Shown in pieces: positions 48,660-61,400 of a stretch of 64,000 nt of DNA. The position numbers were made by a program, and so were the translations under genes. The notes below the pieces were generated by a model. The model saw only the letters and a program-made list of their open reading frames with translations. It ran no database searches and was not told the DNA's origin. The stretch is from Viscum album (lineage: Eukaryota; Streptophyta; Magnoliopsida; Santalales; Viscaceae): NCBI GenBank assembly GCA_963277665.1, contig CAUJRU010000137.1:1240001-1304000 (forward strand), given 5' to 3'. How positions within the stretch are numbered: position 1 is the stretch's first letter; the number at the start of each line of letters is the position of its first letter.

Positions 48660-49020
48660 TAGGGAAAGATGATGCCCATGTTTGTTGGATCATTTGAGGA
48701 TGCGGAGAGAGTCAGACCAGTGGCATATAGATTGGACCTTAGAAAGAGTTACAATGATATTCATTATTTTTTTCATGTGTCGCAGTTTTATCGGTATCAC
48801 CCTAACCCTTCCCATGTGATCAATGTGGATGATGATGAGCTTGAGGCCGATGTGTCTTTTGAGGAGCATCTGATACGTCTATTGGATTGCAATGAAATAG
48901 TGTTATAGGGAAATACCATGATAATAGTACACATATTGTGGAAACATGGATGTGTTCAGGAGGAAACATGGGAGAGAGAAAAGGATTTTTGAGCTCAGTG
49001 TCCTGATATTTTTAATTTGA
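48660..49020 (+). pseudogene. pol: Integrase C-terminus and chromodomain-like end of element H
   Basis: 'RVRPVAYRLDLRKSYNDIHYFFHVSQFYRY' (split, 48705-48800) is the GPY-to-'NVFHVSQLRKY' region. 'ADVSFEEHLIRLLDCNEIVL' and then, after frame breaks, 'ILWKHG', 'EETWEREKDF' and 'CPDIF' match the chromodomain 'ILDR...V.W...EATWE.E...YP.LF' pattern. This places H among the chromoviruses. Confidence 0.7.
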
Positions 49021-49919
49021 AATCATAGAGATGTTGGGGAGTACAACTTGAGGATGAGTTGTTATAATGTGGGGAGTTTATAAGATCCTGGCCTTTTCTA
49101 AAGAAGTATCAAGCTTTTTCATAGGTAATATTTTCCCATGTTGTTAGTATATGTTGTTTGGATTTTATCTTGGGATCATTTGGGTGAAATTTGGATGTTT
49201 TTTGAGGTATTTTGGGTAGTGCATGGTTGGCTCATGATTTTCCTAAATCATGCACCATGTCATAGATAACCTTGTGACTGTAGATAGAGAGATTACATGG
49301 GTACAAAATGGTTTTTAAAACCCTGAACCCTCTTAGGATTAAATTTTTACCCCTTAAAAGTGGCACATGTTTTGGAAAACTGTGCACCCCTTCCCAAGAA
49401 ACCATGCATGCAGGTTTAATTAATCTAAAAATTGGTTATAAATTACCAAACCCCCAAAATTCAACCCAACTAGGACCTAAATGATTTCTATTGTTTTTAG
49501 AGGTTATAGTAATGACTCCTAGGTCCCCCGACCTCTATTCTTGATGATTCATGGCCCAGATGGAAGATATAAACCTCTCTTGGTAAGAGATTCTCATCTC
49601 ATGTGGTTTAATTTATCTCATATCCATTTTTCCATAGAAATAGGGGATAGTTTTCCGCCATTAATGATAGATCTGGATATAAATTTTGATAGATCATATC
49701 ATTTTGATATTGGTTCTAGGTTTCAAATCGAGATCTTTTTCTTCATCGTGATCTCAAGTGTTTAGCTTAAACTGGGGGATTTCTATTGGTGATTGTTTGT
49801 CAATGATCTTGAGGTTTGTGGTCTCAATTCCATTCCCATTTTTTTTATTCCAATTTTATATATAATTTTTTAGATTTCAATTGGAATGTTCATAAATAGT
49901 ACCTTGATTATGAAAACAA

Positions 49920-50240
49920 GGTATTGAATTAATTAAATTGTGAATTAATTAATGGAATGTTGTGGTTATGCAATTAATTGAATTATATTAATTAGCTGGT
50001 GAATTAATTAATGGACCGTATGATTGTATGATTGCATAATTTATGGGATATTGAGATTGTGTAATTTGATTAACTAATTTTCTAATCAATTAATGTTATA
50101 TTGGAATTTTTGAATTTGATTAATTAATTTGTGAATTAATTAATGGGATATTTGGATCGTGGAAGTTGATTAATTAATTGGTGAATTAATTAATGGGATT
50201 TTGGGATTTTATTAATTAATTGATGAATTATTTAATGGGG
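49920..50240 (+). repeat. Degenerate AT palindromic tandem array
   Basis: About five copies of 'ttgattaattaattggtgaattaattaatgg'-like sequence (written here only as a consensus of short words: TTAATTAA and GAATTAATTAATGG). GAATTAATTAATGG falls at 49942, 50001, 50132, 50182 and, altered, 50224. Confidence 0.6.
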
Positions 50241-50419
50241 TAATGGGTTTTATGGTTTAAATGATTCAAAATAGTTTAATGGTGAATTACACATTTTATT
50301 CCATGTGATTAAAGTATTGAATCATGATTTTTTTTATAGTTGGAATGGTATATTATGAAGTGAATTATGATAATAGGGTTAATGTTGATTAACCTTGATT
50401 GATATGATATTGTGATATG

Positions 50420-50800
50420 TGTGATAAATGTGTGGGGGGGAGGGATTGAGGCTCCAAATACCCATATGTTGGATTAATGTGTGTGGGATTGGGACTGAGA
50501 CTCCAAATACCAATATGCGTGATAAATTTGTGTAGGATAGGGATTGAGGTTCCAAATACCCCTCTGTGTGATAAATTTGTGTGGGATATGGACTAAGGCT
50601 CCAAATACCCATATGAGATAGAGAGTGTGGGACATCGACTAATGCTCCAAATACCCATGTGACATTGAGGTGTGGGATAGAGATTGAGGCTCCAAATACC
50701 CATATGATATAGAGAGTGTGGGAAATAGACTAATGCTCCAAATACCAATGTGACATTGAGGTATGGGACATGGACTGAGGCTCCAAATACCCACATGGTG
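50420..50800 (+). repeat. Minisatellite, eight units of 45-49 bp
   Basis: CTCCAAATAC or its variant recurs at 50452, 50501, 50550, 50599, 50645, 50690, 50736 and 50781. The period is 49 bp in the left units and 45-46 bp in the right. Each unit also has 'gtgtgggat...gactgaggct' and 'cccatatg'. The overlapping reverse-strand reading frames are products of the repeat. Confidence 0.82.
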
Positions 50801-53069
50801 ATAGACATGATTTTCTACACCCATGATTTTGGCATTGGACTCTAGTTCCAGTTGGCCTTGTTATGAATTGAAATGAAATGATAATTGAGAACCATGGTAT
50901 TGTAATATTCAATATCTACTGGGAATAGTTCAGACTCCAGTATGGTCCAAAGAAGGTATTGATGGTGCAGGTGTCCTCAAGGACATGGGGGTTTATGTGG
51001 TTAATTAAAGAATAATTGAAAATGTGATAACTATTTACTTATGTAGTATACTTTATTCTTTATAAAACTACATACACTATTGTTGACTGAATATTGTTTT
51101 AGATGATATTTTGGGTGGCCTACTGAGTTTTACTCATAACCTACTAGGGATGTTTGATCAGTACCCAAATAGAATTCATGTTTACTGGACAAGATAAGGT
51201 CAAGGGCCCTATATAGATGGCTGAGTCAGGACGAATCATAGATGGGGGAACTAGATTTAGTGTCAAGACCCACTTGGGGTAGTTTTCTATGTTCTTACTT
51301 TGGGGTTTTTATTTTGAAATTTGACACGTATTTGGAATGAAATATCTACTTTTTAGTTTTGGATATTGTATTTCTTATTTTTTTCATCATGTGATACTAG
51401 TTTGGTTTGGTTACTGGTTATATATTTTGGGTAATCCTATTTTTATGTTATTGTTCTAACACCCCAAACCCATAATCCTAGAGTCAGTGCAATATTTTAA
51501 TACATTGGCATGATATAAGGAATCATTTCCCAAAAGATTGATCAGTTTATCAGTCTTGGAAAATAGATTACATACATGAACTTTGAATTAAAATTTAAAA
51601 CATAAAACACATCATAAATAATCCTTCAAGAATGCGATTATTCCCCTATATTACCTATGTATATCAATCATAAAACACCTTTTGGAATACTAGGAAAATA
51701 AAACATATGAAAGGGGTGAGGTTAGATGCTCAGTAAGGGTAAACAATATAGTGGAAGCTATCATAAATAATCATAAACATTTAAGGCAAGGTACAAAATT
51801 ATAACACAAGGCTTTTAAAACATTATATTCAGCATAATATGGAAAGAATAAATCAAACATTACCATATAAACAAGAACATGGATATTCAACTAGTCGAAT
51901 AATAACATGTAAAATCAATAACTAATCTCATAATGAGGGAATGCAAAATTCTGGACATCATAACCACTACATCAAGGCCTTGTGCCAAGACCATTCACAA
52001 ATATTCTATCAAGGTCTTGTGCCAAGACACTATTTTTTCCCATGAGACTTACCGATACATCTAGGGGCTATATTGGGCCACACTCGAAACTTACTAAGTC
52101 CTATTCATTCCTCATACGAAAAAGGTTAAAACATAATATAAACATTCATATATAAAACTAGAATACAAAATGTTAATACTTTAACCATAAACCATGAATG
52201 GTATAGAAATAGTAAATACATAGTCAAACATATCATAAAATATTCAATACAATATAAAAGATTTTATCATAATAAATCAACCTAAATCAATCATAAAATC
52301 CAACAAAGGATATTGACATAGATAAAAATACTCTAATAAATTTATTAAAACTCTTTGAGAGAGAAATCCCTTTTCTTCTTTGAGATCATTTATTCAATAG
52401 CCGTGAACTTATAAAATACAATTAAAAATAGATTTTGGAATCAAAGTGTCCGATACTAATTTTAAACTATTGAAAGGATTTAACATTTTAAAAAAAATCA
52501 TTTCCTTACAAATAAATCCTTAAAATAATTCTGAAAACATGGGCATTAATTAGGAAGATTTAGAAGAATAAATCTTTAAAACATTTAAAATGATGATTTA
52601 TTAAGATCCTCCAATATAAAACTATAAAAAGATTAATTTTTATTTTTTTAATAATTATGGACATGGATGATAAATATGTCCTAGTAAATACTTACGCATA
52701 AACTATCTTGGATAATAATGAAATTGCGAAATTAACCCTTACCTTAGGTCTGATACTCTCCATATGTGTCCAAAACTCCTGTATAATGTTTTTAAAAAAA
52801 TTATTAACATATATCATAATTATAATAATACTTATGATATCATATATGATTCTTTTATGACTTTATATTACTAGTTTATTAACAATTCCAAGTTAATTCA
52901 ACGTTTCAGTTAATAATTTCTTTGTTTATCGTACGTGGTTTGACTTGTTATTCTTGATCATATTACTTAGCTCATGATTTAATTACATAAAAAAATTATA
53001 ATATTATTTTTATATCATATATATTCATAATATAATTATATATAATATATAGATATATGAAATGGAATA

Positions 53070-53540
53070 CACAGTTCATGGAGACTGTATGACGTACTTA
53101 CACATGAACGTTGTTTCCCTTTTCTTATCGTATTGAATAGAAGTAAGTGAATGAAATATATGTACACACACAGACACACACACATATATATATATATATA
53201 TCATTCCAGTAGACTTATTTAGTCCAATATTTCATAATTATGAATAATATATATTTTTTGTAATCATTCTTGGATGGTGAACATGGAAGACGAGTCTCAT
53301 CGTGTCGTGGTGACAGTAATCTGTACGTACGCCTGAGCGACTGTATCATTTCATTAATGGTTACATGGTATGAAATTGTATGGAATGTTAATTTTACAGA
53401 AACAATATCATGTTATATTTATTATTTACATCCATTATATTCATCATTATACCCATAGAAATAAAGTGTACATGAAAAAAAAATTACACCACAGCGTGGA
53501 GACGGTAATTCTTACGTACACAAGCATGGTGATATTGTTT
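53070..53540 (-). repeat. Three ~200-bp tandem units in the solo LTR
   Basis: Related words near 53072 ('gttcatggagactgtatgac'), 53275 ('gtgaacatggaagacgag' and 'tacgtacgcctgag') and 53490 ('gcgtggagacggtaattc', 'tacgtacacaagcatgg'). They mirror 15380-15860 in element F. Confidence 0.5.
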
Positions 53541-53760
53541 TTTGTAGGATGGGTGAAAGGAGGAATATTGATGTCCCATACTTATTATAATATCCTATAA
53601 TATTTAAGAGAGCTGAGGGGCACAAAAGGACTCTTTGGAAGGATTTTTTCCAAAATTTTAGCCTATATAATGAATTTAGGGTGGTTGGGAGGATAAATTG
53701 ATAAGGGTTGGATTAGCCAAAGGTATTTGAAGGTGTGAATTAAAAATAAAGGGAGGTTCC

Positions 53761-53771
53761 CTTTTATAAGA
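53761..53771 (-). promoter_or_regulatory. LTR TATA box of the solo LTR
   Basis: TTATAAAAGGG on the minus strand, about 1750 bp from the LTR 5' end, the same distance as in the F LTR. Confidence 0.55.
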
Positions 53772-55527
53772 TAGGTGAGGGGAACTTTAATAAAAATCTT
53801 GAAATATTAATTTATTATAAAATTATATTTGGTTTTTATAGATAAATATTGATTTATTTAGTGTATAAGATTATTATGGGTCTAAATACTCTCAAACAAT
53901 AGGTTTTAGACATGTTTAGGTCATAAACTAAACCTTATATTTTATATTTAACCCTTAGTTAAATTGTTTAACTCTTACCATGTCTTCTTATATTTTGACA
54001 CTATAGGGTTAATATAGTTACCATAAAATTCGAAAAGAAACCCAATTGGATAATTAATTCAATTTTTAACATTATATAAATCATTTTACCAAATATTATA
54101 TTTTTAGGACTATTATATAATTTAATAAAATTGTATTTGTTTTAAAAACTTGTTTATGTCAATTTTGACACCATTTAGTAATTGATTTTTTTAAATTCAT
54201 AACTAATTTATTCTTTAGAAAAAAGGTATTAAATCAAAGATAATATATAAATATAATCCCTAAAATTCTGGATGGACTAAAAATATTCAAAATAAAATTT
54301 ATTTTAATATTTATAATATCATTTGTTTGAATCTTTCATTAATAAAGAAATCAATGCAACATCATTTTGCCATAAATAAATGTATTTATTTAATAATTAA
54401 AAATTATAATTAAAATACCATGATGTAGGAAATATTTTTAGATTTATAATTCATATTTATAGTAAAATATATTAGTTATATAACACTACATTAATGTTTT
54501 TTTATTAAAATTCACATGTTTATGTTATATTTCTCAATACTTTAAATTAATCCTTATAACATGTCATTATCACACCCAAGTGCCTCTATGGGGTCCCAAA
54601 ATTTACCCAAGGATTCCCATCATAGGACAGATATCATCCAATAGGATTATAATATGTGTTATAGTAGTTTTATATTATTATAATATTATTTTTTACCCCT
54701 ATTTACCTAATTTACCCTTTAATCATGATAAATAAAAATAATTACTGAAGTTACTATTCATAATGTCAAAAAATAAAAGGTAACTATTTTCATAATTTGG
54801 ACCTTATGATTCCAAATATGGAATCCATTTTTCCTAATTCAAAACATAGAATTGACCGAAATTAATTTGAAATTAATTTGAGTTGTCAAAATAAAAAAGA
54901 AAGTTTTTAAGAAGTAAAAACTATCAAAATATTGACATGTGTTTATCTCCAATTTAAATATAAAATTCAAAACAATAATCTAAATTATATTAAATGATAA
55001 AAATATAATCTAATTATAATTTAAAACCACTAAAATGTATAATTTAACACTATAACGTATTTCGATTAAAATTTTTGTTTTCAATTATAATTTAGTATTT
55101 TTCATTATTCATCAAAATATGAATGTTATCAAAAAAGTAAAAAAAATTAATCCAAACTAAATTTTTATGTCCCTATTATAAATAATAATTTCATTTAATC
55201 AGATTTATTTTATAAAAGTGTCAAATATTGGATTTAATAAGGGTTCACCATTAAAAGGCAGAAAAATTGTTTTTTTTTTTGAAAAATACTTCTTTTATCT
55301 GAAAAACTAAATTTGTCCTTATATTATGTCTAAGAAACACATAAGATTAATGTTAAAATTATATGTAATATATAAAATTCAAAATTTGGTTAATACTATT
55401 CATAACTACTTTTAAGCGGCTAGTTTGACAGGTCGTGGTGTGCTTGAACTCGGTGTTGCGTACATCGTACATTATTGAAATATTTAAAAAGGAAGTGTAC
55501 CATGGAATATTGGGGTGTTAAAATTGT

Positions 55528-55660
55528 GCTACTTAGATAAAGATGGTATAGTCTCCCCAAAGAAATATTGGACCTTCACTGCTATTCGGCAGCCTTTGGT
55601 GTATGGGGAGGCGAACCTAAGGTTATGTGACTGACCAAATCATGGCATCGATGTGTGGCA
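55528..55660 (+). repeat. 3' LTR of element H, right part
   Basis: After the solo LTR, sequence resumes with 'cggcagcctttggtgtatggggaggcg' wording that aligns to the last 75 bp of the Tekay LTR (about 30628-30702) and ends TGTGGCA. This marks the H element right end at about 55660. Confidence 0.55.
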
Positions 55661-58601
55661 CCCAAGAAGGGAAATTACACACATCATGTGTTCCTAAATC
55701 ACATGTATATTAATCATAAACTATAGACATGAAAAACATAGGAATCTATGATTTTATTTATCATTTCTTCCACTATTAGAAAAATTTCCTACCACATCCC
55801 TTATTCCCACTTCTATTACCTCTATCCATAGATGCTACTATATCCATTTTCACCACCATTCACATAGAACTAGGCCGCCAACCAAATCCTCACACTATCC
55901 TCTAATCAATGAAACCAACTAATAAACCTATAAACAACTATATCCCCAATAATGGTGCCTAAATCACCATATATCAAACCATTCCATCATCCTAGGATTT
56001 CAACATTGATCCGCTGAGTGTTTTGAAAGCTAATGGTGATAATTTTTCAAGAAGTGGAATGAGAAAAAATTGAATAGTGGTGGCTGTAGAAAATATAACT
56101 ACATGAATGTTTATTTGAAAACGTGTTCCACAAGGAGGATGTGAACCAAGGATTTAAGTAATCACACAATTGAATAAAGTTTAAATCATAGAATAAGTTC
56201 TGATAATCCTTGAATAAACATAAAATAAAAAAATAGTAATTGGATTCAGGATCAATTGACATCAGGGAATCAAAACTAGAACCTAAGATCATGGAACATC
56301 TTTGTCACACTAAGATGCACCACTAAAGAGGAAATTTGAAACTCCCCCAACACCTTATCTTATAAAATCACAAAAACCATTATTTTCATGGCCAATACTA
56401 TACAAAAAAACAAACTAGGATCCTAAATAGATAGAAAACATACCATAAGGGTAATCCTGATCCCCATGGGTTAGAAACTGGCACCTAGTTTTCCAACAAT
56501 TTCTAGAGGGATGATTTCCCAACCAAAAAAATAACATGGACTATATGTAGAGAATATAAAAATAATAGAAATGTGACATAACCATAAATAAACAGGGGCC
56601 TAGATACTTCTAAGCTGACAATCAAAAGACTAAGGTACATGCATGTTCAAGAAACAACCAATGAAAACCCCCAACTATCGAGTACTTCTTTGTGTGACAT
56701 ATGGGAAACATCCCCCCATCTCACCACTAGCTACCCATAACCATCTGGCATGAAACCCAAATGAAACATTATAGTTCCTTAACCATTTTTTCATTAGATA
56801 AAACAAGGACTACAATACTCTAAGGAAGCATGCATGTGTGAGAAAAACTAACCCAATAGGATCTCACCAAAGTGTTTCATAACAAGTCTAAGTCAAATAA
56901 TCACAACATTCTCAATATATGAAAAAATTGGAATGATAAAATAGTTTTCACATTTATATAAAAATTTTGGTAAAAAAATTTCCCATTTTCATAGTTATTA
57001 AATATATTCCATATAACATAAGTCAAAACTAATTTTCTAAATAAACTATTTATCAAAGCATACATCACTTTTAATATAAAGTCCACAAAACAAATAAAAT
57101 CCAATAAATAAAATAATAATGGAGATCACCCCTAAGATAACATAGGTTAATGTTATATTGGTATTTTATACCTTGTTAATCAATTTAAGACTTGGTGAAC
57201 ACTAAAAGAGTCCCTGGAACAATAGGTCTTAGGGAATAGGGGAACACCCCACAGATAAACCCCATATAATGTCATAGAATATAGTCCCTACAAAAATAGG
57301 GCCTAGGGAATAGAATAACACCTCATGAGTGAACCCCCTATTAAAAATGTAAAAGACCCAACACTAAAACCCCATATTATATTCCCAAATATCTTATTTG
57401 ATTTAAATGTCCAATCATTTAAAGAGATCATAACATTTTAGAAAATAGTTTCCAAATAACCCTCTTTTGATAAAGAATCATTCTTTGAAAAACCAATTCT
57501 GTAAACCATTCATTGGTTCTTTGAAAAAATTTCTCTTTCCAAAACAATGGGAAAACTATATTTTTTCGAAAACCATTTATTCACACATATCATCAATAGA
57601 AATGATCATTCCAATAATTAGTTTAAAAACCTATTAGAAGACTAGAGCATGTGAAATTCACAAAACAAAAACTTAAGGTGGAACCACCTTCCTCAAACAT
57701 GTTTTCACATGGAAAAAATGGTATAAATTAATAATAAGGAAAGTAAACATGCATTAAATCAATAGGAGGACCTATAAATTGATTCTTACATCATAAAAAT
57801 GACTTTCTATAAGATCAAGGATGATGGAGAATACAGGAGATCACATACCTTAAGGAACATGGGACTCACACCCAACTAAACATGACAGAGGGATATTATA
57901 ATGATCAAAAAATAAGTAAAATAGGTAAATATAAAAAGATTATGGTCTTAAAAGGTAAGAGGAACCAAATAAACTATGGCAGACACTCTAATATTGGACA
58001 AACACCCAAATCTCTTACAAATATCACCTGAATCAAAATACTTGAATAGTAATTAAAAGGGAAGGCCTAACAAAGGATAAAACTAATTCAAAGATTCATT
58101 CAGACCATTATCATAAAGACCACACCATTTTAATAAATAAGATTAATGCATTTCTAAAAAATATGTGGGAAAATCAGATGTTTTAATTACAGAAACAGAA
58201 GACACCATGACACTGTGGCCATTCACCACTCCCACGGTGTCCTTGATCACACCACACTATAAAACCTGAAATTATCAACAAAAATTACATAGACCAAAAA
58301 TATTAGAAATTTGGGACTATCTATAACCACCACCATATAGTGGTGAGGCCTTATTGGGTGTGGTGTATAGGGAAACCATTAATGTTTCATGCCTTGCATT
58401 GGGTGTGGTGTCTCTGCACATGGTGTACAAGCACTACCCAAGAGAAAAAAATATTAGACCATGGTATTGTCTAGAATATTTTTCATTTAGAAATTATATA
58501 CACCCTTTAATAAACCACAAACACTAACCAAAGCATCCAAAACCCAGAAGGAACCATCCCAAAGTTCAAACATAAAATATAACTAAAGATAGTATGTGAC
58601 A
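55661..58601 (-). repeat. Probable 3' LTR of element G (edges uncertain)
   Basis: The minus strand after pol reads 'gtgtgaaggt' then TGTCACATAC at 58601, a plausible polypurine tract and LTR start. No ORF. It includes a two-copy ~80-bp repeat at about 57208-57345 ('gtccctggaac...agggaatag' / 'gtccctacaaa...agggaatag'). The left edge is unclear. It does not resemble the F-family LTR, which is odd given the shared gag region. Confidence 0.4.
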
Positions 58602-58609
58602 ACCTTCAC

Positions 58610-59760
58610 ACTATAAGTATTTTATATACCTAGAAAGTCACATTCAATAAGGAAGACCCAATAAGAGATGTGGTAACTTCTCCCTCATGAATGATTCTTT
58701 CTCCCCTGTCCTGTGATAATCTGATTCATTTTGCTATAAAACATAGAATAACAGAACAGAATTCCCAGAGATAATTTCATATAGGAGTAAATGATATGTA
58801 CTTGATGATTTGAAACAAATATTTCTAGATTCAACTCTACTTGATCTCAATTAATAACATTGAAAGGATTTCAATGATACTTATTGTGCTAATATATGTT
58901 AAAAAATACATTATACCCATCAAATGATATAGTAACACCAAAAGTTATGCCACCTATAAAATTTTCTTAGTGATCTCAAATGCTCTAACAAATCTCAAAG
59001 ACAACATCCCCTTCTTACCTAGATGGTTGTTACCACACTAAGAGGAAACTTTCAAGAAGAACCGGTCACTAATAAAAAAACTCCAAATTCCAATTTCAAT
59101 GGTCTGAAAAGTATTAATGCTTACTCTAATCTATAACTAATCATTGACATATATCATGAATCCTCACTAATGCCTCCTAAACAATACATATTTTGACAAG
59201 ATAGGTCTCACCCACTTCTGAGAAAAAAGGAGTTGACCTACACGGGTGACCATACAGAGCCAAAAATTGGGTAATTTTCATAGATGACCAGTAACTATTA
59301 GTATTAGTGAACTTAACCAGTTTTAGATGGATATCCTATGATCCTATGAAATTAAAGACACAAACAAAAATCATATCATACAAAATTTTAATTGACACTT
59401 CATCTGGCCATATATCTATTGATGATAAGATTTAATCAACCTAACCTGAGTTTCCATTACCGCTTAGAGAGCTTTATATATATGAAAAGTGAACATAAGA
59501 TCCACTATAGAGATAATTATAGAGTTAATCCAAGGAAAACTCACAAGTTCATATATGTACAATTAACCTAGATCTTCAATCTTGGTGGTGTCCTCAATCA
59601 AAATGATTTTTTTTATTATTTCAGAAAATTAACCACCACCTAGATAAAATAATTTCCTCAAAAAGTCCATGGTAATCCAACTATAAATTTCATGATCACC
59701 TCATATCATTTTCATGATATTAATATAATAGGTTAATGTAAACCATCGGCTTTAGGTTCT
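58610..59760 (-). pseudogene. pol: Integrase and chromodomain-like end of element G
   Basis: On the minus strand 'KFIVGLPWTF-GNYFI' (about 59665-59715) matches 'MDFIVGLPRT..G.DSIW', with Lys for the catalytic Asp. 'DTTKIEDLG-LYIYELV' and 'IYKALXAVMETQVRLIKSYHQ' (split, X marks a stop; 59400-59600) match the next integrase blocks, where the second and third acidic sites are lost. 'DRFFLKVSS', 'GKKGMLSLRFVRAFEI' (58980-59080) is the GPY region. A faint 'VTTSLIGSSLLNVTF' near 58640 is where a chromodomain ends. Confidence 0.7.
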
Positions 59761-60590
59761 CTACATTAATCCTCTTGCTAGTGTAACAACAATACATATA
59801 ATAAACAATGTTTTACTTTATATCTCAACACCAGAAACTCTATTTAATATCATAATACATATTCATAGATATAGGATGAACAACCCATGAATAACTATCA
59901 CAATCATGCATAAATGAATTTATAATAGATAGAGGGACAATGAACTTACTCATGAAGTGAGTAATTCTATCAGAGGGGAGAGCCATCTAGGAGTAGTATC
60001 CACACCATATAAGGATTCTCTAATTCTTATGAACATGTTATCCTAATGTTTTTCCTACAAAATTTATTCATGGAGAGAAGATAAAAAATAAACACTTGTC
60101 AAAACCATATTTGAATCATCCTCTATGGGATCTAGATGCAAGTGAGAAAAAATCCCCATAATACTCCACTCCTCTTTTTATTTGATGGTGGCATGGAAAG
60201 GAAATTTACTAAAGAGAGAGTCAGCAGTAACATTCCTCATTTTAACAGTGTATGTAATGTCAGAGTGAAACTTTTTTATATACTCTACCCATCAATTCTT
60301 CTTAAGGTTCTGGTCCTTTGGATGGAATATATAACTCAAACTATTTTGATCAGAATATTCTATAAACATATCCCTTTAAAATAGTTTCTCTAACACTTGA
60401 GAGCTTTCATAACGATGTTGAGGTATAGGCCATGGGTGTTATAATTATTATCATGTGGTTGAAGATGAATAGAACCAAACACCACTACATGATCATCTTA
60501 TATAATAACACTTCCCATAACAACACCAAAAGCACTAAAATAAACTGTATAGATCTTATCAAGTTTTTGAAATATCATAGTAGGAGTCGA
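59760..60590 (-). pseudogene. pol: RNase H of element G
   Basis: On the minus strand 'TPTMIFQKLDKIYTVYFSAFGVVMGSVII' (split, about 60500-60590) corresponds to 'APVL.LPE....Y.VYCDAS..GLG.VLMQ', with the first Asp lost. 'VVVFGSIHLQPHDNNYNTHGLYL' (split, about 60400-60480) corresponds to 'ASRQLK.HE.NYPTHDLEL'. 59760-60180 is eroded and holds no clear motif. Confidence 0.68.
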
Positions 60591-61400
60591 TGTCACACAC
60601 CTATTCAACATATCAAAAGAGTCCAAACACATAGAATCACATGATAATTTCACACCTTTCTTAGTAATATAAGTTAACAGTGATTCCATCTTAGAGAAGT
60701 ATTTTATAAACTTATGATAATACCCATATAGGCTTAGGAAGCTTTGTATCTCAAATAAATTACATGGTTCCTCCCATGAAAATATAACCTTCACCTTTTT
60801 AATATCATATAAGAGGCCATGTTCTAAAATCACACTCCCAAATAAATTCATCTCTCAAATCTATAAATTTCGTTTATATAGATTTTTATGAAGGTATAAG
60901 CTCTTCAATTTTCCAAAAATGTATTTCATATAGTACTCAATCACTTTCTCAGTTCTTTAATTAACCAAGATATCTTCCACAAATACCACAATAATGGTAT
61001 TGAGGTACTGGTGGAATATTTTGTTTATAATATCCATGAAAATTATAGGCTCATTAACTAGTGAAAAAAACATCATGAGATATTTATAGTGGACATAACT
61101 TCTCTTGAAATTAGTCATTATGATATTCAACTTCTTAACTCTAAGGTGATGATAACTCAATCGAAGGTAAATTTTCAAAAAGAACTTTTCCCATTTTAAT
61201 TGATCGAATAAGTCATCCACACAGGTAAAATTATATACATTATTAATTATTACCTGATTTAGCTTATGATAATCTATGTAGAGATGAATCGAACTATAAA
61301 ACTTCTTGGAAAGAATTTTGGGGATTCCTATTAAAAACACTGGGATGAATAAAGACATACTATAATAGGTCATCCAATTGGATCATAAAATCTTTCAAAT
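60590..61400 (-). pseudogene. pol: Reverse transcriptase of element G, catalytic Asp changed
   Basis: The minus-strand frame 61373-60957 carries 'LYIDYHKLNQVIINNVYNF', 'VDDLFDQLKWEKFFLKIYLRLSYHHLRVK' (split), 'LMMFFSLVNEPIIFMDIINKIFHQYL' (split) and the catalytic block 'VVFVEDILVN', where the first Asp is Glu. Frame 60851-60498 continues with 'ILEHGLLYDIKKVKVI' and 'EIQSFLSLYGYYHKFIKYFS', the 'FLGLAGYYRRFI.GFS' region. A long open stretch remains, but several invariant residues are lost. Confidence 0.82.

Larger units (their letters stand above)
49060..51454 (+). repeat. 3' LTR of element H, left part
   Basis: Begins TGTTATAATG after the purine-rich 'ttgaggatgagt' (49048-49059). Contains two different tandem arrays, 49920-50240 and 50420-50800. 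It continues after the solo LTR at 55528-55660. The edge at 49060 is inferred from position and the polypurine tract, since no 5' LTR remains to compare. Confidence 0.6.
51455..55522 (-). mobile_element. Solo LTR of the F family (about 4.07 kb)
   Basis: Flanked by ATTGT at 51450-51454 and 55523-55527. Colinear with the F LTR (13929-17903). No primer site follows its 3' end and no polypurine tract precedes its 5' end, so it is a solo LTR left by recombination between two LTRs. Both terminal dinucleotides have mutated. A minus-strand TATA box TTATAAAAGGG lies at 53771-53761, three ~200-bp units at 53070-53540, and a (CA)n(TA)n tract near 53164-53201. Confidence 0.82.
45385..55660 (+). mobile_element. 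Element H: 5'-truncated forward chromovirus, 3' LTR split by a solo LTR
   Basis: Begins abruptly in a gag tail (about 45385) and runs through protease, RT, RNase H, integrase and a chromodomain-like end to about 49015. A 3' LTR follows (49060-51454 plus 55528-55660). The 5' LTR and most of gag are missing. The solo LTR at 51455-55522 interrupts the LTR, with ATTGT at both junctions. The LTR end 'gatgtgtggca' aligns with the Tekay LTR end 'gatgggttgtgaca', with similar wording before it. Heavily mutated throughout. Confidence 0.78.

Noticed and set aside
50379..50912. CRISPR-like look of the regularly spaced repeat, and stacked reverse reading frames over it
   Set aside because: Units are contiguous 45-49 bp tandem copies without unique spacers, inside a plant LTR; the frames simply read the repeat.
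55523..58601. The 51455-55522 LTR as the 3' LTR of element G
   Set aside because: It has its own ATTGT duplication on both sides, lies 3 kb from the end of G pol, and H LTR sequence resumes immediately after it.
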